Part shown: positions 27,136 to 36,061 of the stretch, one piece after another
Position numbering within the stretch: the first letter of the stretch is position 1
Layout of the letters: every line of letters starts with the position of its first letter
Assembly (NCBI RefSeq): GCF_009755815.1
Contig: NZ_WRPK01000015.1
Location: forward strand, 62,001-126,000
Source: Flavisphingomonas formosensis
GTDB lineage: Bacteria > Pseudomonadota > Alphaproteobacteria > Sphingomonadales > Sphingomonadaceae
DNA length: 64,000 bases
Reading direction: 5' to 3'
The notes under the pieces: generated by a model
Databases searched by the model: none
What the model saw: only the letters and a program-made list of their open reading frames with translations
What the model was told of the DNA's origin: nothing
Translations under genes and position numbers: made by a program

Positions 27136-28176
27136 TCATGCGGCCTGGGCGAGCGGGGTCGCTTCGGCCGATTTGTAGCGTTCGCCTGTGGCCATGAGCT
27201 TCCAGGCGATGCGGGCGTTCTTGTTGGCGAGCGCTATGGCGGCGAGCTTGGGCGGCTTGCGCGCGACGAGCGCCTTGAGCCAGGGCGATGCGGATTTGCA
27301 TCGCCCGCTTCTGACATGCTGGATGATCGCCATCGCACCGGTGACCAGCGCGGCGCGTAGCGTCTCGTCACCGGCCTTGGTGATCACGCCGAGCCTGGTC
27401 TTGCCGCCGGTCGAATGATCCTTCGGCGTCAGCCCGATCCACGCGCTGAAATCGCGGCCCGAGTCGAACAGCTCGGGCGCCGGCGTCTTCAGCCTGAACA
27501 GCGTGGCGGCGACGGGACCCACTCCGGGGATTTCGGCCAGCTGGCGGCTGCACTCGTCGGCGCGGTGCATTTCCTTGTGCCGGGCGTCGATCGTGGCGAT
27601 CTCCTGCTCGAGCCGGGCCAGTTCCTCACCCTGGAGGGCGAACAACTCCCTGGCCAGCGCCGGCAAGGTCTCGTCGGCGGCGATCCGGGCGAGCAGCGGC
27701 TGGACGTGCGCCAGTCCCTTGGCCGCGGTCAGCCCGAACTCGGCGGCATGACCCCGGATCGCATTGGCAAGCTGGGTGCGGCTCGCGATCAGCCGGTCGC
27801 GCACCCCCATCAGCATCAATCCCGCCTGCTGCTCGACACTCTTTGCCGGCACGAACCGCATCGTCGGCCGGCTCATCGCCTCGCACGCCGCCTCGGCATC
27901 GGCGGCGTCATTCTTCCCCCGCTTTACATAGCGCTTCACATATTGCGGCGGCATAAGCCGGACCTCATGGCCCATTGCACCCAGCACCCGCGCCCAATGA
28001 TGCGAACCCGCGCACGCTTCGATCCCAATCTCGGTCGGCGGCAAGCCCTCGAAAAACGTCACCATCTGCTGGCGCCGAAGTCGCTTGCGCAACACCGGCT
28101 CTTCCGCCGCGTTCACCCCATGCACCTCGAACACATGCTTTGACGTGTCCATACCTATGCGCTTAATCTCTTCCAC
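27136..28176 (-). CDS. IS110-family transposase, apparently intact
   Basis: 346-residue DEDD transposase. The RuvC-like N-terminal domain begins with RIGMDTSKHVFEVHGV (Asp10), has EIGIEACAGSHHWARVL, and RGKNDAADAEA with the last two acidic residues. The C-terminal transposase_20 domain has ECSRQLAEIPGVGPVAATL and FSAWIGLTPKDHSTGGKTRLG, where the Ser used for DNA attack in this family would lie. The start is GTG with AAGGAGG 6-7 bp upstream. Length and motifs are complete, so it may be active. Confidence 0.93.
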   Translation of the reverse strand: MEEIKRIGMDTSKHVFEVHGVNAAEEPVLRKRLRRQQMVTFFEGLPPTEIGIEACAGSHHWARVLGAMGHEVRLMPPQYVKRYVKRGKNDAADAEAACEAMSRPTMRFVPAKSVEQQAGLMLMGVRDRLIASRTQLANAIRGHAAEFGLTAAKGLAHVQPLLARIAADETLPALARELFALQGEELARLEQEIATIDARHKEMHRADECSRQLAEIPGVGPVAATLFRLKTPAPELFDSGRDFSAWIGLTPKDHSTGGKTRLGVITKAGDETLRAALVTGAMAIIQHVRSGRCKSASPWLKALVARKPPKLAAIALANKNARIAWKLMATGERYKSAEATPLAQAA

Positions 28177-28232
28177 GGACGGCCTCCTTCCATGCGTCTC
28201 TCACGACCATGTTGGCACATTGCGATGCCGCC

Positions 28233-28245
28233 GGGGGCCGTCCAC
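28233..28245. repeat. Subterminal inverted repeat of the IS1111-type element, upstream end
   Basis: GGGGGCCGTCCAC, exact reverse complement of 26858-26870. Confidence 0.8.
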
Positions 28246-28288
28246 CCCAACAGCTTTGGCGCTTTACCGCTGGCAAACAGGTTCTATC

Positions 28289-29085
28289 CTATCTCACGCT
28301 TGGAAAAAAAGTGCCATCACGCAGCATAGCATGCATGATGACCGCGAGGCGGCGGGCAAGAGCGACGCGGGCCTTCTTAGGGCCTCGGCGTTTGGCGATC
28401 TTCATGGCCCATGTCTTCAGGGCGAAGGTTTCCCGGCTGCGGGTGAGGATCGAGTTAGCCGCTTCGTAGAACAGCGGGCGCACGATCCCGTCGCCGTGCT
28501 CGGTGACCCGACCTGTCCAGTCGAGCTCGCCCGACCGATGGCCTCGGGGCACAAAGCCGAAGTAGGCTCCGGCATTGCGTGATTGTCGGAAGCGTCCAGC
28601 TTCATCGACTGCAGCGGCGAAGGCAGCAGATGTTTGCACGCCGACGCCCGGGATGGTCATCAGGATTTCGCAGGCCTGTGACCGGCTGGCCATGATCCGC
28701 AGACGGCGGTCCATGGCCTTGATCTGCTCGACCAGCTCAGCATGCACAAACAGCAAAGACGCGATCGTGTCGCCAAGGCCCGGGATGTACCCGGCCTGCA
28801 TAATCCGCTCTAGAAATGCCGTTCCCTGGCCCGCATCTGGACGATAGCCAAACGTGGCGCAGAGACCGCGGATCATGTTGTCGAGCGGGACACGCGCTTT
28901 CACCAGTGGCCGCGTGCGGTGATCACGCTGCGCACGCCATGCGCAGCCGGAGATTTGACGTGCACCTCCTTGTAGAAGCCGGTGCGCGCCTATTGCGTCA
29001 GCCCGGCGGCATCGTGCGGGTCGGTCTTGTTCGCTTTCATCGCTTTCAGCCTCTGGCCGCAATTATCTACCGGCAAAACCGGGTT
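28289..29085 (-). pseudogene. Second IS110-family transposase, decayed
   Basis: The C-terminal half is readable in one frame (LDNMIRGLCATFGY, ILMTIPGVGVQTSAAFAAAVD, YFGFVPRGHRSGELD). The upstream part needs two corrections: from 29040 the frame MKANKTDPHDAAGLTQ runs into TAG, continues as ARTGFYKEVHVKSPA, and then shifts into the C-terminal frame. About 70 N-terminal codons with the first catalytic Asp are absent, cut near 29085. It differs clearly from the intact transposase next to it, so two distinct IS110 elements have landed here. Confidence 0.82.
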
Positions 29086-29723
29086 GCTGGCCTTATTGGG
29101 AATTTTTCCGCGTTAAAACAACGGCGTTCGGAGGAGCCGAGAGCCGCGATCGCCCGCACGAAGCCGAGCGGATCATGGACGCGATACGTCCCGGTCGGCC
29201 GCAGTGCAGCGACGCCGGGCTCGGTGACAGCGATCTGCAGTCGATTGTAGCGATTGATCGAGCGCACGGCCTCGCCCAGGGTGGTCTTTCCATCAAGGAC
29301 GACGAGACTCGCAGCCCAGCGAGGGTCGGACGGCACGATCGGCCAGGCGCTGGCGGCAGCGCCCAGCGCGACGCTGTGGCCCGCCTCCAGCAAGGCCGGC
29401 GCGCCGGCCCGATCCCGCGCGGGTAGCGCGACGCGTCCGGCGAGCGCCGTCACGCGCGGCGCCCCATCGAACAGGCTGATCTCGAAGATGGCCTGCCGGG
29501 CGGCGATCTCACCCGTCGGAACGGTGACAATGAACGGCGATGCGGATCCAAGACCTATATGGTAGTTGACGTGCGAACCGTCCGCCCAGCGCCTCCTTAC
29601 CGCCTCCGGTTCTCCATTAGGATCGGTCACCGCGACTCGCGTGACGCCCGGCAAGTCTCTAAGACGACAGATTACGGTCCGGGGGCCCCCGCTATATTTC
29701 CCAAAATCATATATGACCTTCAC
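29067..29723 (-). pseudogene. FecR-like anti-sigma factor fragment
   Basis: The frame encodes the end of a FecR-type periplasmic domain (SPFIVTVPTGE, FEISLFDGAPRVTALAGRVAL, LLEAGHSVALG) and the usual C-terminal region (LDGKTTLGEAVRSINRYNRLQIAV, GTYRVHDPLGFVRAIAALG). The N-terminal cytoplasmic domain, transmembrane segment and LpDGS core are missing; residues 1-65 do not resemble the family. The last ~20 codons read into sequence shared with the decayed IS110. No sigma factor or partner receptor is adjacent. It is best seen as the remnant of a cell-surface signalling operon broken by insertion. Confidence 0.6.
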
Positions 29724-30366
29724 CAGACGAAAATGCAGCAGCCATCATCTCCATGAGATCATCGAAAAAAACCTGACGATCAAGGTCTCTCTGTCGGTTC
29801 CGTGCGGAGAATTGAATAATCCCCCCGTAGAACATCGCACCAACGGTTTCCGACCTGGAATCAAAGACTTCCATTTTCAGGAAGGACAATCTTCTTCGTA
29901 GAAGAGTCATCACCTCCGTCAATGACGGAAAAGGAATATCCGGTTCATCGACGGGATGCAGCACAGTACCAACCGGCCTGACATGGACCAAATAGGACAA
30001 GACCAGCTTAATATAGCTTATATCATCTCTCCTTATGAAAACTTCCATATATGGTTCAAATAATATCCTAATGAGCGTCTCAACATCATCAATTCTTCCA
30101 TAATGGTATGCTTCGTCCAAAAGCTTTTTTCGAAGCGGTTCAAGCTGACCTTCACGATACCATAATATCGCGCGAATAAGGCCATTACGGTCTCCAAAAT
30201 GATATTGGACGGAAACGATGTTGCGCTGACCAGCAGCTTGACAGACCGCCCGCAGGGAAACCGCCCCAATTCCGTATTCACCGAACAGGCGCTCGGCTGC
30301 CAGCATCAACTCCAGCCTCGTTGCCTCCGAAACTCTACCGCTTTCCAAGCCTCGCACTCCAGACAT
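29707..30366 (-). CDS. TetR-family transcriptional regulator
   Basis: 219-residue TetR-type repressor. The N-terminal HTH domain is seen in TRLELMLAAERLFGEYGIGAVSLRAVCQAAGQRN followed by VQYHFGDRNGLIRAILWYR. The ligand domain is not similar to anything I recognise. Codons are noticeably more AT-rich than those of neighbouring genes (for example around 30000-30170), which suggests recent acquisition. The ATG at 30366 is used; upstream in-frame TTG/GTG starts are possible. The gene is divergent from the P450 at 30628, with a perfect 32-bp palindrome between them, so it probably represses itself and the P450. Confidence 0.87.
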   Translation of the reverse strand: MSGVRGLESGRVSEATRLELMLAAERLFGEYGIGAVSLRAVCQAAGQRNIVSVQYHFGDRNGLIRAILWYREGQLEPLRKKLLDEAYHYGRIDDVETLIRILFEPYMEVFIRRDDISYIKLVLSYLVHVRPVGTVLHPVDEPDIPFPSLTEVMTLLRRRLSFLKMEVFDSRSETVGAMFYGGIIQFSARNRQRDLDRQVFFDDLMEMMAAAFSSGEGHI

Positions 30367-30435
30367 TGCCCGAGCCACCACCGTAACGCGAGCCGCCAAA
30401 GCCACCACCCTTGACAGTAGCAAGAATCATGTCAT

Positions 30436-30467
30436 CATCTTTTTAATTCGATCGAATTAAAAAGATG
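30436..30467. promoter_or_regulatory. Perfect 32-bp palindrome, probable TetR operator
   Basis: The half-site CATCTTTTTAATTCGA is followed immediately by its exact reverse complement, centred between 30451 and 30452. It is AT-rich in GC-rich surroundings and lies between the TetR gene and the divergent P450. The remaining gap up to 30627 shows no further gene. Confidence 0.8.
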
Positions 30468-30627
30468 GATGCGGAAAGGGATGTCTTGCGCGGAGCCAAC
30501 GTCGCTTCATAAAGCGAGGAATCTAGCCATACGATCCCTCATTAAACCACCCTTCGGCGTGCGCCTATCTCGACCTTGAAAAATTCGAGCGCGCCGCCCC
30601 GTCAAGTCTGGCTGGAAGGAAAGCAGC

Positions 30628-31881
30628 ATGAATTCTTCACCCGTCGTCGCAAAGCCGGCCCACGTTCCGGAAGATCGCGTCGTCGATTTCGACATGTTCG
30701 CGCCACCAGGCGGCAAGCAGGACATCCATGGAGCCTGGATGACGCTGCACAGGCCGGGCATCCCCGAGGTGGTCTGGACTCCCCGCAATGGCGGCCACTG
30801 GATCGCGACGCGCGCCAAGCAGATCAACGAGGTTTTCTCCGACCACAAGCGTTTTTCCAGCCGCGTCTTCCTGCTGCCAAAAGAAAATGGCGAGCAATTC
30901 AATGTTATCCCAGGCTCACTCAATCCGCCGGATCACGGCGCCTTCCGAGCCCTGCTGACCCCCATACTCTCGCCGAAGGCGGTCACCGCCCTGGAAGGAA
31001 TGATCCGCGACCTAGCGGTCGATCTCATCGAGGGCATGCGGTTGCGGGGCTCGTGCACGTTCAACCATGACTATGCCGAGATACTGCCGCTCAAGGTATT
31101 CATGCTGCTCGTGAACCTGCCCTTCGACGACGCGATCGGCCTCAAAAGGGTCGCGGAGCAGCTCGTGCGGCCATCCAGCCAAATGGCGTTCGGGGAGGCC
31201 ATGCAGCACCTGATCGCCTATCTGACGCCCCATATCGACGCGCGGATGGGAACGGATGCCGACGATCTGCTCAGCCGGATCGTCAACGGCGCCATCAAGG
31301 ACCGCCGGATGACCCGCGACGAGGCGATCAACATGAGCATCTCGGTGCTGGCGGCGGGCCTGGATACGGTCGCTAACTTCGCGTCCTTCGCCCTGCTCTT
31401 CCTGGCGCGCAATCCCGATCGCCGCCGAGAGCTCATCGACAATCCCGGCCTGATCGGCAACGCGGTCGACGAGTTGCTACGCCGTTTCCCGGTCGCGATG
31501 GCGGCCCGGGAAGCGCGGGCCGACCTGGAGTTCTGGGGCGCGCAGATCAAGGAGGGTGAAATGGTCCTTGCGGTCGGCCCGCTCGCGGGGCTCGACGACC
31601 GTTGGAACGAAAACCCGCTCGAGGTCGATTTCAACCGGGGGAACATCAAGCACGCGGCATTCGGCTTCGGAGTCCATCATTGCGCCGGTGCCCACCTCGC
31701 GCGCCTGGAGCTACGGATCACGCTCGAGGAATGGCTGACGCGCATCCCCGAGTTCGAAGTCGCGCCGGGGACCGAGATCACATATAGCGCAGGGCATGTC
31801 TGTGTCGTCGACCAGCTTCCCCTCGTCTGGGATCCGTCCAGCACGGTGACGGTGGATGTATCGACAATAGCCGCCGAGTGA
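30628..31881 (+). CDS. Cytochrome P450 (bacterial class I, CYP101-like)
   Basis: 417-residue soluble P450 monooxygenase. The I-helix motif AGLDTV (Ala243-Thr247) has the usual acid-alcohol pair, the ExxR is in DELLRRFP, and the heme signature FGFGVHHCAGAHLARLE places the axial thiolate at Cys352. Overall pattern and the AAREARADLEFWG region recall CYP101-type terpenoid and ketone hydroxylases. AAGGAAAG precedes the ATG. A [2Fe-2S] ferredoxin gene, its expected electron donor, lies just downstream but is broken. Regulation by the divergent TetR through the 32-bp palindrome is likely. The substrate is unknown. Confidence 0.92.
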   Translation: MNSSPVVAKPAHVPEDRVVDFDMFAPPGGKQDIHGAWMTLHRPGIPEVVWTPRNGGHWIATRAKQINEVFSDHKRFSSRVFLLPKENGEQFNVIPGSLNPPDHGAFRALLTPILSPKAVTALEGMIRDLAVDLIEGMRLRGSCTFNHDYAEILPLKVFMLLVNLPFDDAIGLKRVAEQLVRPSSQMAFGEAMQHLIAYLTPHIDARMGTDADDLLSRIVNGAIKDRRMTRDEAINMSISVLAAGLDTVANFASFALLFLARNPDRRRELIDNPGLIGNAVDELLRRFPVAMAAREARADLEFWGAQIKEGEMVLAVGPLAGLDDRWNENPLEVDFNRGNIKHAAFGFGVHHCAGAHLARLELRITLEEWLTRIPEFEVAPGTEITYSAGHVCVVDQLPLVWDPSSTVTVDVSTIAAE

Positions 31882-32032
31882 GGTGGCGGATGGATCATGT
31901 TCCGATCCGTCCCGTCATTCCGGACTGGTGCACGACATTTCCGGGCAATTCGGGCGATGTCTACGGAATATTGTCGCCACCATCCATCGGTCGCAGCCGC
32001 CATCGGCGAGCCGGCGCGCGAGATGCAAAGAG

Positions 32033-32363
32033 TGGAGCATGAACTGGCCGGACTGAACGTCATCACGCGTACGGGTGAGACGCTGCGCGTCGAAGGGCCG
32101 CGACGGCCTGTCCGTCATGCATCTGATCCACGATGCCGGTATCGACGAGTTGCTGGCAACTGTGCGGGGGCTGCTGCTCCTGCGCGACCTGCCATGTCTT
32201 CGTGGACGACGGGATCGAGGATCGCCTTCCGCCAATCGGCGATGACGGGAGCGATCTCCTCGACGGCTCACATCATCGCCACGAGCGCTCGCGTCTGTCC
32301 TGCCAGCTCCCCTGGTCGGCAACGCTGGATGGACTGACCGTTGAGATCGCGCCCGAAGACTGA
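32033..32363 (+). pseudogene. [2Fe-2S] adrenodoxin-type ferredoxin, two frameshifts
   Basis: Three frames together give a normal putidaredoxin-like sequence. VITRTGETLRVEG comes first, then (shift near 32097) [21 protein letters not shown], then (shift near 32160) [17 protein letters not shown] through SRLSCQL and [12 protein letters not shown]. The four cluster cysteines are preserved (C-x5-C-x2-C and the later SRLSC). It follows the P450 by about 150 bp, the place of its redox partner. A sequencing error is possible, but two independent indels are more easily explained by decay. Confidence 0.72.
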
Positions 32364-32485
32364 CATGAGTAGGGAACGAGTGGTAATCCACCGTGTGACC
32401 CGCTTGAAGCGAAGCGGATCGCACTCCCCTTTCCGCCTTTCGTCCTTTTCCCAAGTTGTCGGGCAATGCTGCCGGCTTGGATCCT

Positions 32486-33370
32486 CTAGCCGTCAATCGC
32501 GGCCGGAATCTCGCCGCTGGAGGCTCGATAAGTATCGGGCCGACGATCGCGGATCAGGCGCGCGCCCTGAAAAGTCTGTACATCCTCTATTCCGCCATGG
32601 ATATCGACATCGGCCACGGCCATGCCCTTGTCGACCGTCCCCGTGGTGGCGACCACCCTGCCCCAGGGATCGACGATCTGGCTGAGGCCGACGAATTGTG
32701 CCCCACCGAGTTCGCCGCCAAAATTGGAGGAGATGAACCAGCGACCATTCTCGGCGGCGCGGATACGATCGAACATCCTGTACAGATCGACCATGATATT
32801 GGTCTCGGGATCCTTCTCATTGACCATCATCGGCCATGCAGTCGGCATCACGAGAATGTCGGCGCCGCGCAACGTCAACTCTCGCGTCGATTCCGGCCAC
32901 ATCTTGTCATAGCAGATCAGCATGCCGATCCGCCCGATCCGGGTTTCGAAGACAGGCCAGTCATCGCCCTTGCGCCAGGTCAGTTGTTCGGTGATGCCGA
33001 CATGAACCTTGCGATATTTCCCGACAAAACCCTCCGGTCCCGTCAGAACGGCCGTATTATAGATCACGCCGGGCGAATTTCCAGTCTCGTGGAGCCCGAA
33101 GACCACATAGATGCCCAGCTTGCGCGCATGCTCGACGATCTGGCGCACATGCGGGCCGCCCGGAACGGGCTCGGCGCTTCTGAAGGCATTTCTTATCCTT
33201 TCAGGATATACTTTATCCACGTCCGGCGGATAGCCCTGCAGGCTCGTTTCTGGGAAAACCACCAATTCCGCGCCCTTGCCGGCAGCTTCGTCCATGCAGG
33301 AGAGATGACGTCGCGTGCTGATCTCGACATCGTAGCTGCCCTCGAATGCTACCGTTGCAATGATCGTCAT
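32486..33370 (-). CDS. Carbon-nitrogen hydrolase (nitrilase superfamily)
   Basis: 294-residue alpha-beta-beta-alpha enzyme with the complete Glu-Lys-Cys triad: Glu41 in VFPETS, Lys121 in KYRKVHVG and Cys153 in LICYDKMWPE. Such enzymes hydrolyse nitriles, amides or carbamoyl groups in the cytoplasm; the branch cannot be told by eye. GGAGG lies upstream of the ATG. It is 125 bp downstream of the acyl-CoA synthetase gene on the same strand and may be the tail of that operon. It converges on the ferredoxin pseudogene. Confidence 0.9.
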   Translation of the reverse strand: MTIIATVAFEGSYDVEISTRRHLSCMDEAAGKGAELVVFPETSLQGYPPDVDKVYPERIRNAFRSAEPVPGGPHVRQIVEHARKLGIYVVFGLHETGNSPGVIYNTAVLTGPEGFVGKYRKVHVGITEQLTWRKGDDWPVFETRIGRIGMLICYDKMWPESTRELTLRGADILVMPTAWPMMVNEKDPETNIMVDLYRMFDRIRAAENGRWFISSNFGGELGGAQFVGLSQIVDPWGRVVATTGTVDKGMAVADVDIHGGIEDVQTFQGARLIRDRRPDTYRASSGEIPAAIDG

Positions 33371-33495
33371 TGTCAGCGTCCTCCCTCTCTTCTAACCATG
33401 CGCGCTGCACGGACCTCTCGTTCATGAACGCATCGTTCCCGGTAAGGACCCAAACCGGATAAACAGGCGAAAATGCGTTCCCTCGGACACTTGGC

Positions 33496-35097
33496 TTAGG
33501 CAGAGCGACGCACCTTATAGCCTATCGCAACGCGGTCGAACGACGCCTGCGTGCCGATTTCTTTCAGCTTGTGCCGCTCCACCTCATTCTTGGTAGCCGA
33601 AACCGGCAATGCCTCGACGAACTCGACGAAGCGCGGCACCTTGAAATAAGCGATCTTGCCCTCGCAATGCTTGATGATGTCGAGCGGCTCGAGCTCCGCA
33701 CCGCCGACGAGCTTGACGAAAGCCTGGATTTCCTCATCGCCTGAGCGCGCATCATGTGCACCGACCACTGCGGCGCGCTCGACCGCGGGATGGGTCATGA
33801 TGATCTCCTCAATCTCGACGGCCGCGATATTCTCGCCCTTCACCCGGATGGAGTGAGCCATCCGCCCCACGAAGTGCAGATAACCCTGCTCGTCCAGATA
33901 GCCGAGATCACCCGTGTGGAACCACAGGTCGCGACACGCCTCGGCGAATTTGTCCGGCCGGTTGTAATAACCCATCATGAAAGTCGACGGATATATGTTG
34001 CGGATCAGGATTTCGCCGGTGACGCCAGCTGCGACCATGCTGCCATGGGGATCGCCGATCGCGACATCGACCCAACCATGTCCCTTGCCTACGGAATGGT
34101 ACGGCCGGTCCCACAGGCGCTGATTGACCGAGCCCAGCGGGCCGGTCTCGGTCTGGCCGTAGATCTCCAGCGTGTCCACATGGAACTTCTCGCGGAAGGC
34201 CAGCAGCTTTTCGTGCGGCAGTCCGGTCGTGGCGGTAGCGACGATCTTCAAGGTGCTGGCCGCGGCATCTTCCGGCTTGGCCTGCGCCATCAAGGCCATC
34301 ATGATCGGTCCCACCATGACCGTGAAATTGGCACCCTGGCGGGTGATGGCATCCAGCATCGCGTCGGTCGAGTACCAACGCATGATGATGGTCGTCATGC
34401 CCCAGTAGATCGGCGCCAGCACGTCCACCGCGGATCCGATCGTATGATAGAGCTGCCCCACGCTGACATGGGTGTCCTCGGCCTTGGGCTGGAACAGCTC
34501 ATGGTAGCGGTAGAGACCTGGGAGATACCAGGCGTTCGAGACGAGAACGCCCTTGGGCAGGCCGGTACTGCCGCCGGTGAAGATGATGCCGGCGGGGTCG
34601 GACCAGTGAATGTCGACCTCGGGCTCGACATCCTCCCCATCGAGCAGGCGGGTGAAATCGGCAAAGGGCGCGGGGTCGGCAGCGCCGCGCACGATCTCGT
34701 GCAGCTTGAAGCCCAGCTCCTCGCGGATAGACCGGTAATTGACCGCCAGCAGATCGTCCATGATGATCGCCGCCGGACGGCATTCCCGCAACGTGTGGGC
34801 GAGATCGACGGGCATCAACGCCACATTGACGGGCGCCCAGATCGCACCGAGCTTGGCGCAGCCGAACCACGCCAGAATATGATCGATGCTGTTCTGCATA
34901 TAGGTGACGACCACGTCGCCCTTGCCGATGCCCAGCGCCTTCAGGCTGTTGGCGATGCGGTTCGCAGTCCCGTTCACCTCCACATAGGTGATGGCCTGAT
35001 CCTCGAACCGGATTGCCACCTTCTCGCCAAGCGCAGCCTGGCGTGCGATGATCCCCTTTACCGTCGTCACGTCGAGGTCATAATCTTTCAGGCGCAT
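33496..35097 (-). CDS. AMP-forming acyl-CoA synthetase
   Basis: 533-residue class I adenylate-forming enzyme. The P-loop-like motif IIFTGGSTGLPKGVL, the adenine motif EIYGQTETGPLGS, the GDLGYLDEQGYLHFVGR hinge region and a C-terminal catalytic Lys in PVSATKNEVERHKL are all present. It would activate a carboxylic acid to its CoA thioester. It lies 31 bp downstream of the NAD-dependent epimerase gene, in an operon led by the luciferase-like oxidoreductase. The ring-opened acid produced by the oxidative enzymes nearby is a plausible substrate (inference). Confidence 0.9.
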   Translation of the reverse strand: MRLKDYDLDVTTVKGIIARQAALGEKVAIRFEDQAITYVEVNGTANRIANSLKALGIGKGDVVVTYMQNSIDHILAWFGCAKLGAIWAPVNVALMPVDLAHTLRECRPAAIIMDDLLAVNYRSIREELGFKLHEIVRGAADPAPFADFTRLLDGEDVEPEVDIHWSDPAGIIFTGGSTGLPKGVLVSNAWYLPGLYRYHELFQPKAEDTHVSVGQLYHTIGSAVDVLAPIYWGMTTIIMRWYSTDAMLDAITRQGANFTVMVGPIMMALMAQAKPEDAAASTLKIVATATTGLPHEKLLAFREKFHVDTLEIYGQTETGPLGSVNQRLWDRPYHSVGKGHGWVDVAIGDPHGSMVAAGVTGEILIRNIYPSTFMMGYYNRPDKFAEACRDLWFHTGDLGYLDEQGYLHFVGRMAHSIRVKGENIAAVEIEEIIMTHPAVERAAVVGAHDARSGDEEIQAFVKLVGGAELEPLDIIKHCEGKIAYFKVPRFVEFVEALPVSATKNEVERHKLKEIGTQASFDRVAIGYKVRRSA

Positions 35098-35128
35098 GCA
35101 TTACCTCTCAACAGGACATGCGCGGGAC

Positions 35129-36061
35129 TCAGGCCGGCCGGCGCCCGCGCTTTTCGGTTTCATACTCGACGATCGATCGAACACCATCGGCAAGTGACCG
35201 ATGAACGAGGCCGAATTCGTCGGCCGCCCGCTTGCAGCTGACGGCATTGGGAAGCGGCATCTGGGTGTCGCTGCCGAAAGCGATGTCGGCATCGGGACAC
35301 AGCTGGAGCACCGCATTGGCGATATCCGCAAAGGACACGTCCGGCCCGCCGAGGTCATAGACGGTGTGCCGCGGCGCCTCGGCCTCGAAGAGATCGGCCA
35401 GGAACCGGGCGGTGTCGCCCACATGGGCGACGCAGATCCGCGCATCGGGAACATAGGCCACCTGAGCCCGATCCTTGCGCGCCGCCTGAACCGGAATGAT
35501 GTTGACGCCCCGGCTGGCGATGTCCGCCCCCGGGCCATAGACCGCCGGCAGGCGCACGCACACGATGCGGTTGGCACCGAGACGGCCATTGACCTCGCCC
35601 GCGAAATATTCGCACAACAGCTTGGTCGCACCGTAGACCATGAATGGCCGCGCCCGGCTCGTTTCGTCCAGCAGAGCGCCATCGGCGGGTTGCACGCCGT
35701 GGACGGCCGTCGAGCTGGGGAACAGAATCCGCTTGATAGGCAGCGCATAGGCGAGGTTGAAAATGTCGAGCGCGCCACGCCCCATCACCTCCCACTCACC
35801 GCTGAGACTGCGGGCGCCCGGCGAGTCGCGGAAGAAGGGTCCATAGTAGATCCCGTCCACCCCCCGCGGGCCGATGGCCTGAAGGATCGTCTCCTGCTTG
35901 CTGCAATCGCCGGTGATCCAGGTGATGCGATCGGCGAGCGGCGTCAACCGGCCCATATCGCCGCGCACCTCCAGACCGATCACCTCATGCCCACGCGCCA
36001 GCAATTCTCGGACCAGCTCGACGCCGACAAAACCCCGCGCGCCGACGACCAGGATTCTCAT
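35129..36061 (-). CDS. NAD-dependent epimerase/dehydratase (extended SDR)
   Basis: 310-residue extended SDR. The dinucleotide-binding motif is VVGARGFVG (GxxGxxG), Ser-Thr in LFPSSTAVHG and the catalytic Tyr-x3-Lys in YGATKLLCEY. The start overlaps the stop of the HMG-CoA-lyase-like gene by 4 bp (ATGA). Members act on nucleotide sugars but also as 3-beta-hydroxysteroid or dihydroflavonol-type dehydrogenases. In this oxidative operon a ketone/alcohol dehydrogenase role seems more likely than sugar epimerisation. Confidence 0.86.
   Translation of the reverse strand: MRILVVGARGFVGVELVRELLARGHEVIGLEVRGDMGRLTPLADRITWITGDCSKQETILQAIGPRGVDGIYYGPFFRDSPGARSLSGEWEVMGRGALDIFNLAYALPIKRILFPSSTAVHGVQPADGALLDETSRARPFMVYGATKLLCEYFAGEVNGRLGANRIVCVRLPAVYGPGADIASRGVNIIPVQAARKDRAQVAYVPDARICVAHVGDTARFLADLFEAEAPRHTVYDLGGPDVSFADIANAVLQLCPDADIAFGSDTQMPLPNAVSCKRAADEFGLVHRSLADGVRSIVEYETEKRGRRPA

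Larger units (their letters stand above)
26858..28245 (-). mobile_element. IS110-family (IS1111-type) insertion sequence
   Basis: A 1.39-kb element containing the transposase gene at 27136-28176. GTGGACGGCCCCC at 26858-26870 is repeated exactly inverted at 28233-28245; such short subterminal inverted repeats are characteristic of the IS1111 subgroup, and the true tips lie a few bases outside. The 265-bp non-coding segment 26871-27135, downstream of the transposase gene, is where a guide (bridge) RNA would be expected in this subgroup. The element is embedded among other IS debris. Confidence 0.8.

Noticed and set aside
26766-27360. Small plus-strand frames in the IS110 non-coding end
   Set aside because: No similarity or ribosome-binding sites; the segment lies inside the mobile element and is better explained as its non-coding end.
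31915-32496. 193-codon minus-strand frame covering the P450-nitrilase gap
   Set aside because: Arg/Ser-rich with no family; the plus strand shows a recognisable though broken ferredoxin.
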